Shown piece by piece: positions 25,701 through 34,700 of a DNA stretch of 64,000 nucleotides (the stretch's first letter is position 1; the number at the start of each line of letters is the position of its first letter). This DNA is from Pomphorhynchus laevis (lineage: Eukaryota; Acanthocephala; Palaeacanthocephala; Echinorhynchida; Pomphorhynchidae), in the NCBI GenBank assembly GCA_012934845.2, contig WNNJ02001495.1:1-64000 (forward strand), given 5' to 3'. A program made the position numbers and the translations under genes. Below the pieces are notes generated by a model. The model was not told the DNA's origin, ran no database searches, and was given only the letters and a program-made list of their open reading frames with translations.

Positions 25701-28700
25701 CTAAGAGATTAAAAGACTGCTATAAACCGTTTTTAAATATGTTAATATATAATATTAACATATTATATATTAATAGTTAATATTTAAACTCAAATGTTTT
25801 TAAATTTGTCAATAAATGTTATTTCGTATATTTAAAAATTTCTAAATTTGCTGATTGAAATTATATACTATAAATTTGCTGAATAAAATTATTATAATGT
25901 AAAGTATAAATGCTCAAATGTTCGATAAAATTAATTTCAATGATAAAGAATTAGCAATAAATAATCGCGTTAGAGTTTTAAAACGTAGCAGCTTTCGAAT
26001 AATTGTACAAAAATTTTATGCCTCCACTCTCTACAATCTTATATGGCTGAACAAATGATTTATTAGTTCTTTGGCTAAGCATCTCCGAGAATAAAAACTC
26101 TTAAATTTCCTTAAAATATTTCGACTGTTCGTGCAGACCTTTTCAATTGTATTTTTTATAACCATAACAATATGCTAAACCAATTTTCAACAATTTTTTA
26201 CCAATATGTTAAAAATAATTGTCTTGGTTATAATAAGCACTTACAATTGAAAAGAGATGTAGGAACAGCCGAAATATTTAAATAAAATTCAAGAGTTTTA
26301 ATTCTCAGAGATGCTTAGCAAAAAAAATTTCATTTAACCCGAATGCAATATTATTCGATAATTTTAGTAATACATCTTTATAATCAAATCATTAATGTAC
26401 CTCGTATCGTTATAATTTAAAAGCTTCATTGCATGTTCACTAAGGAGTTGTGGATGGTCACAGATTTTCTTAAGAACTGTAAGAGCAACTAACGGACTTT
26501 GCTTGCTATTAAAAAGCTAAATTTAGAAAACACAAAAAATAGAGCTGTTTGTTAAAATGCACATTTAATTAATAATTTTTATGAGATCCTCATTTAATGA
26601 TTAATAGATAATGTTATATTATCTATAAATCAGCTTATAAAATATTTTGCTATATAAATCTAAATTATAGAAAATAAAAAGATTAATATTATTTTAGATT
26701 TATGATATGATTCATTTAACAGTATTTTTAGAAATAAAAAGTAATAAATATATTCAATAAAATTAATAGTTACAAAGTAATTAATATAATTTTAATGTTG
26801 CCCGATAATATTCGACGCTCTTTTAAACGATCACATTAGAACTGCAAAGTATCGATTTGAAAATCAAAATTATATCAAAGAGCTAAAACATTTATTATTT
26901 AAAATAATTTTAATTTCATAAATATATAAATTTATATTTAGATCAATATAAATGCTAGATGAAAGATAAGAAGTGTTTAGAATCTATATGAAACCTGCAA
27001 AAATCCAAATATTAATGGGGTATATCTTTTTCAAATACTAACAGTGTAAATCTAAATACTGAAGGTGTCAATCCAAATACCGACGGTGTATATCTAAATA
27101 CTTACGATATAATCATTTTCACTCGGAAGTTAAATAATGGTATAAATCAAACCCCTTGAATTTATCTACAATTCCAATCTCCGTTTGAATTCGTTATCCA
27201 TTAAGGTATAACCTTTTTAAAATTTGTTCGCTAAATAATATGTTGTTAATTTTCTGCTTCGAAATATCAAAGCTAAAGGTATTTATTAAATAATAATTTA
27301 AGCACATGGATTTTTGTTATAATTAAGGATATAATTATGCAAAGGTAACTTTTATTATGAGATGTCTAAGGGAAAGTACCTTAAATGACGTTAATGGACA
27401 TTTGGCCAGTGATTTTAATAAACAACTAAATGTGAGTTTTTTTGTAATACATGGGAAAAGCTAATCGGAAATGTGTTTTATATAAGTTGTTAAGTGAAAC
27501 GAGAAAACCGAAATTAGGTAATTAAGTAATTTAAGAATCAAGTAGTTAATTGAAAGAAATAAAATTAATTTAATAAAATAAATTAAAAAAGTCAAAGCTT
27601 CACTTAAATTCACATTTCAAAATATACCATTTTAACTTCGTTGAGACAAAGAAAATCTCGATAGATCTGAAGTTGATATTCAGTCAAGGAACGTTGTTAA
27701 TTGAATAAATTAATAATTTATTAATTAATGAAAATTAATTAATTAGAATTATTAATTTAATAAAATAAATTAAAAAAGTCAAAGCTTAACTTAAATTCAC
27801 ATTTCAAAATATACCATTTTAACTTCGTCGAGACAAAGAAAATCTCGATAGATCTGAAGTTGATGTTCAGTCAAGGGACACCAGGCAACTAAATCGTATT
27901 TCGTGAAACTGTAAAAACTAATGCGATATATTTGAATAAATAAATTAAAAAACCTGTCTATAAAGTTACGAGTTCGTCGGAGTATGTAATCTTGAATGAT
28001 ATCTTTTAGTTCTTGACTTTTAATTATTCCTAGGCGTTTTGAGTTATTAGTTGCGTCTTTCTCACGACCCTATAAAGACATCACTTTATAATTTTTTTAA
28101 TCATAACTTTAAAACAAAATGTATTTACCGATTCAATAGGATTCTGAAATTCCGTCTTAAATACTTGTTTGCTACCTAATAAACCATTAGGATTTGTAAT
28201 ATTAAACAGTGCCCAAAATTCCTAAAAAAAATACGGGTTTAAAAATACGGTTTACAAATACGCCTAGCTGCCAAACTAAAAAATGCTACTTAAAGGAATT
28301 GTACGACAATTTGTAGAATGTATTTAGAATCTACGAATAAAACAAATTTTGCAATAAAAAGTGAACTACTTCCAAAATTGATTTGGGAACAGGTAGTGAC
28401 AAATCGTATAATTCAAGATATTAAAAAGTCATGAGAAATAATTTGAAGAAAACATTAAACATCAAAGAACATAATTTTGCTATTAAATTTTTTTATCACA
28501 TTGTAAGGTAAACGATGAGGAGGATATATGCAATACATCTGATTTTGGTTCATGGACTTTAAGTGCTTTTTCTTGTAATTCTGAATTGAACATTCATACA
28601 AAGATTCAATAAAACATCCATGTATGATTTAATTAATACTAATATTTAAGAATATTAATAAAATATTAAATATTATTAAAAATAATTGAATAAAACTGCT

Positions 28701-31700
28701 GGTGTCAACATTCAAATAAAAACATTTAAAAGAAATTTCTAATAAATACATTTAAATATCTTATAAGATCGTACAAGTATACAAATAAGTACAATACTAA
28801 AATTATTGTTTGTCTAATAAACGTACGACCAGATTCAAAAGGAATGCAAATTGATATGTAAAACTACAACTCTTTTATCAAAGCAATAATCACTTTATAA
28901 AAACCAAAATTATACCGATTATACTTTTGAATCATTTAGACGTAAAGTTTTACTCAAGAAACAACATGAATTTAAAGTTGTTAATTTGTTATAAAGAAAG
29001 TTGAGCTTACAGTGAGATTATTCTGAATAGCTGTACCAGTAAGAATAAATTTCGATCGTGCTGGAATAGCACATATGGATTTGTGTGTCACACTTGAACT
29101 ATTTTTTAGCTGATGGCCTTCGTCCAAAATTATTACATCCTAACACATAAGATTAAAATTAAAATGCCACAAATGATTAAAAAACCAACCCACTCACAGT
29201 CATTGTTCATAACTTGCAGAATTTGAGGTAAACTACTTTGAACGGTTTGGTAGTTCGATAGTAAAACTCCACCGGATACCAGTGTTTTGAAAATATTACG
29301 ACGACGCTCTGTCACACTGCCACGATATACATACGTTCGAATGGCTGGCGCCCTAGATATATTGCCCGTTTATTTAAAAAAAAACTTTTGTAAAATTAAA
29401 ATTTAATTTTTATTTATCCAAGTATTAATCTGGCAATTTATTTTTCATTTATTAAATATTTTCAAAAGAACAGTTATGTTGTCAGGAATTAAATAAACTG
29501 ACCAATCAGTTTTCAATTTATTGAGCTTAAAAGATGGCAGATTGAAACTCCATGGGGAAAACTCAAGGAATTTAAACTCTTTGAAGATTTCATGCCCACA
29601 TTTACTGTAACAACATAATCATATGCCAAGAGCAAACTCATTGTATTAAAACGAATACTATGGACTTTTTTCTAAATTTTGATACATTAAGCAGTCCAAA
29701 CGGTCATTTTATTGATAAATATATTTTTATTTGTATAAATATAAATAAAATTTAATTATATGTAAAAAATTATATTTAACATTTATTTTTATTTTATAAA
29801 ATTTCATTTTATAATTATTTATCTTTATTTTTATAAATAAATATTTTTATAAAAATATAAAAATAAAGATGTTTTTATCTGAGATAAGCAAATCGTTATA
29901 AGCAGAAATCCCCTTTTTTCAGAAATTCATTAAAAATTAACTTTTTTAAATAAAAAACTAATGCTTTATAAACCTATAAATAATTTTTTAAATAATTAAA
30001 TAATTTTTTATAATACATTTTAAAACAAAGCATATCAAATTGATACGCTCAAAAAACCACATGATTTTGTATTAGAATTGTATACAAAAATTACTAAAGA
30101 TATGCAATTTATAATAATATGTAATAATTGTAGTAATTTGTAACGATTAAGTTGGTATATTTACATTCATTATGTGAATATCAGTTTTAATTTAGAGAAA
30201 TAGTATGGCATACTATTTAAGAATAAATTTCTGCAACGGATTGACTGCTAATCAATTCTTCGCTATGCATTTTAATAAATTTGTAAATCAAATAAAGAAT
30301 TTTATCACCTAGAAGCTAAAAAATCGTGATAATTTAACTGGTTTTAAAATGTTGGCATTAAAGCATCAATTTATTAAAGTTTGTGACAGCAGATTATTAA
30401 GCACTAATTTTGCACCTAAATTTGTTCAAACACATTTGATCGAATCATATTAAATTAAAAGGTTGTATATTTTATAATTTAGTAATCAAAATTACTACAA
30501 ACCAAGAGCGCAGTTCATTCTTCCACATCGTTATCAAAGAGAGTGGCGAAACGACTAGCACTCTGACATCATTCTCCTTACATACGAATAAGCTCATAAT
30601 AAAAGCGATCGTTTCAATAGTCTTGCCCATTCTAAATAATATTAAAAATATATTTGACTTTATTTTGTATTTTATTTTGCAAATTTGATTAAAGATATTT
30701 GACATGAAATTTGTCAAAATATTTTGAAAGTATTTTTATAAAGTAATAATTTTTATAAAGTATTTTTAAATATTATTTAACTTCCTTAACTAATTGTAGT
30801 TAATTATATTAAATCATATTAAATAATAATAAATTCAATAATAATAAAATAAATTATTCTCAGTAGCGGGTAATGTCAGCACGTGTAAATGATAGATTAT
30901 TATTCTGTTCGGCAATTTCCTAACAAAATAAAATAGTTACCAAACAATTATTTTAATATTATAGCAAGCACAGTCTGTTGGCTTTTTGCACGATCGGATT
31001 TTAACTCCACTTCAAGATCACATATTCTGTTATCTTTGCTTTTTAAGTTTAACTCTGCGTCGTTAAGCTCACATTCTGTAATTTTAAATTTTCTAAAAAT
31101 AAAAATAAATCAGTTGTGACATTATGTCGATATCTACTACATTAAGATCCAGCGCTAAAATAATAATTTCGAAATAAATCATATTTTGTTGATTTAGTTG
31201 ACGTATTTTATACTATATATAAATTAAAAATAAAATAAATAATTAAATAATAAATAATTATTATATAAGATTTTATATAATTTGTATAAAGTTAAAATTT
31301 AAATTAAAACAATCGATTTATATTAATTTAATTTACTAATTTTTATTAATTCATTCAGTGAGGAATTAAGCGATTCAATAGGTAATTGAGTAATACAATT
31401 AAATAAGTTATAATTGACTAATTAAATAAGTGGGTATTTCATTGGGTAATTAAGCGATTCAATGGGTAATACATAGTTTTAGTATTTTTAACAGAGGTTA
31501 TATTACTAGGAATACAGAGTAAACGGGTAAATATAAACTTGTTAGTAGAACAAATCAGATCAGATAACTGAGTCCACTAATATTATATTATATAAATTAA
31601 AAAGAAAAATAATCACTAATTATTAAAAATTATAAAAAAATACCGAAGATTAATTCTTACCTGTCATCGAATATGTAGAAATAAAGTATTTATATAATAT

Positions 31701-34700
31701 TTAGTATTTATAAAATACTAAATATTATATAAAAATACTCATATTACATATGGAAAACGAAAGTCTACGTATATTATATTATTTATAAATTAAGAATGAT
31801 GCTAAATAAAATATTAATAATAAAATTATAAAATTTAATAATAATTGTTATATAAGATTTTATATAATTTAAATCAAATAAAAATAAAAATTTGACATTC
31901 AAAATAAAAGTCAATTTATATGAATTGACTAATAAATAATATACCCTGTATCAGAATAAGGATTAAAGATTATCAGGAGTCATTGCTATGTTATCAGGCT
32001 TCGGATCAATTCAGATCAGCTAACTAAATCTTCGTATTTTATCTTATTAATAAATTAATAAACTAATATTATATTATATAAATTAAAAAGAAAGATAATT
32101 ACTAATTATTAATAATTATATAAAAAATACTAAAGATTACTTCAATATTGCTACCTGTCATCGAATATGTAAGAATAATTAAAATTTAATAATTAAGAAT
32201 TATTTATTACGTCAATAATAAGAATATTATTTACAAGAAATTTTAATAATCGTTATTAATAAATGTTGATAAATATTAATTAAGTTATTAATTAAGTTAC
32301 TAATTTACGTGAATATTAATTTTGATAATTATTAATTAAGCTATTAAATAAATGTAAATTTAATATTATGAATTATATTATTAATTATTTACCTACGTTT
32401 CAAGAAAACATAAAAATGAAGATAAAATTTATTATTAAAATTTATTTACGTATTTCCTCTGATGAAATTTGATTATCTAGTGAATTATTAAGCTATCATA
32501 TAGAGAAAAAATTGTCCCCTGCTGATCTTGTAGATGTGTTCGCAACTATCAGTATATCTTATTCTAATACAAGCATATTGTTTATTATCAATCCATAAAA
32601 AATTTTCGCTTAAGAGTTTAAATCAATTTTTAATGATATTTTGTTTGATTTATATATTGTAAATTTAATATTTTTATAATATTTGTGTAATTTATACTTC
32701 TCGATTATAAGAAAAAGAAAATTAATAAACTAATATTATATTATATAAATTAAAAAGAAAGATAATTACTAATTATTAATAATTATATAAAAAATACTAA
32801 AGATTACTTCAATATGTGCTACCTGTCATCGAATATGTAAGAATAATTAAAATTTAATAATTAAGAATTATTTATTACGTCAATAATAAGAATATTATTT
32901 ACAACAAATTTTAATAATCGTTATTAATAAATGTTGATAAATATTAATTAAGTTATTAAATAAATTTAAATAAAATAGTTTGTGTATTTATAAAATATTC
33001 ATTAGTTCTTGTAATAATTAATTTGCGTTAATTAATTAATCATTAATTAATGATTTAAGTGATTAATTAATAGAAAATCTACTTTCTTGATGACTACCAT
33101 TTATAAAGTTTGCGTCTACTTTCTTGATGACTACCATTTATAAATGGTAGTCATCAAGAAAGTATTTTATCTAAATATTATTTTATCTAAATCTTCGTAT
33201 TTTATCTTATTTATAAATTAAAAATAATGCTAAGTAAAAATTTAATAATTAATAATTAAATAAAAATAAATAATAATAAATAATTGTTATATTAAATTTT
33301 ATGTAATTTATATCAAGTTAATATCTAAAATTTAGTTTTAAAATAAAAAATCATTACAAACAAAAATCATATCGGATTATGTTCTTACAATCTGGACTTA
33401 CTCTTGACAATCACAAAGCTTTATAAATTAGATCAGTTAACTGAGTCTACGTATATTAAATAATTATAAAAAAATTATAAAATAATAAATATTTAAATAA
33501 CTAAAAATAACTATTAAATAATTTAATAATTTTATATAAGATTTCATGTGAGTTATTCAATTTTCGAATACATTGGTTTTTCAAATTGAACATCAAATTC
33601 ATTAACTGGATTTATCAACTTTAATATATTGAAGTGCACGATATTTCTATATTGATAAGTGACCTTTTTATATTTAAATTTCGTATTTTAACTTTATATT
33701 AATTATTTAAAATCTTATATAATTATTTATCATTTATAATTATCAAATTATTTATTATTCTCTTATTTTATTTTTATTTATTATTAATTTATAATTAAAT
33801 TAATTTATAAGTTAATTTTTATTAAATTTTTATTTTTTATTTTAACTTGATAACTAATAATTATTTAATTATAATAATTAATTAATAATTATTATAATTA
33901 TTTTAATTATTTTAAAATCTTATAACAATTATTTATAATTATTTAATTATTAAATTATTATGTTTTGTTTACTTTATAATTATATTAAATGCGTAGACTC
34001 AGTTAGCTGATTTGATTCGTTGTATGCAGATAGCTTATAAGATATGAGATAATCATATTTCATCAGTGGAAATACGTTATTAGATGTATTAGGCTCCGCT
34101 GCTATGTTGGGTCTAAGAATAGAGTCCGAATACCTGATTACATAACAGTTCTTCCTGATGACCTCTAATCCTTATTCTAATGCATCTTATTAGTCAATTC
34201 ATAAAAATTGATTTTTATTTTAAATTTCAATTTTAAACGTTAACTTGCTATAAATTATACAAAATGTTATATAACAAGTATATATTTTAATTATTAATTA
34301 TTAACTATTTAAATTTTATTTATCATTATGTTTAATTTATAAATAATTTAATATACGTCGACTCAGTTACCTGATCTGAATTGTTAAATATTTGCGTCAT
34401 ATTATTCGGTTTCTATATTTAAAACACTAAAACATAAAATATAGGGTTTTTATATTAAAATTGTTCAATGTAGAAAATAGTATTTTATAATTAATAAACA
34501 TGAAAGCACTGAATACTTGCGTGTGCTAAAGGATATGTTATATGCACATCGTATACTATAAATAATTGCAATTTTAATTATTAATTATATTTAATAAAAA
34601 AAGTTAATAATATTGATTAATATGTTAATCAATATGCTATTTAACAATATAATATAAGTTTTATATTATTAATGTATAAACTGTATTAATATATTAATAT

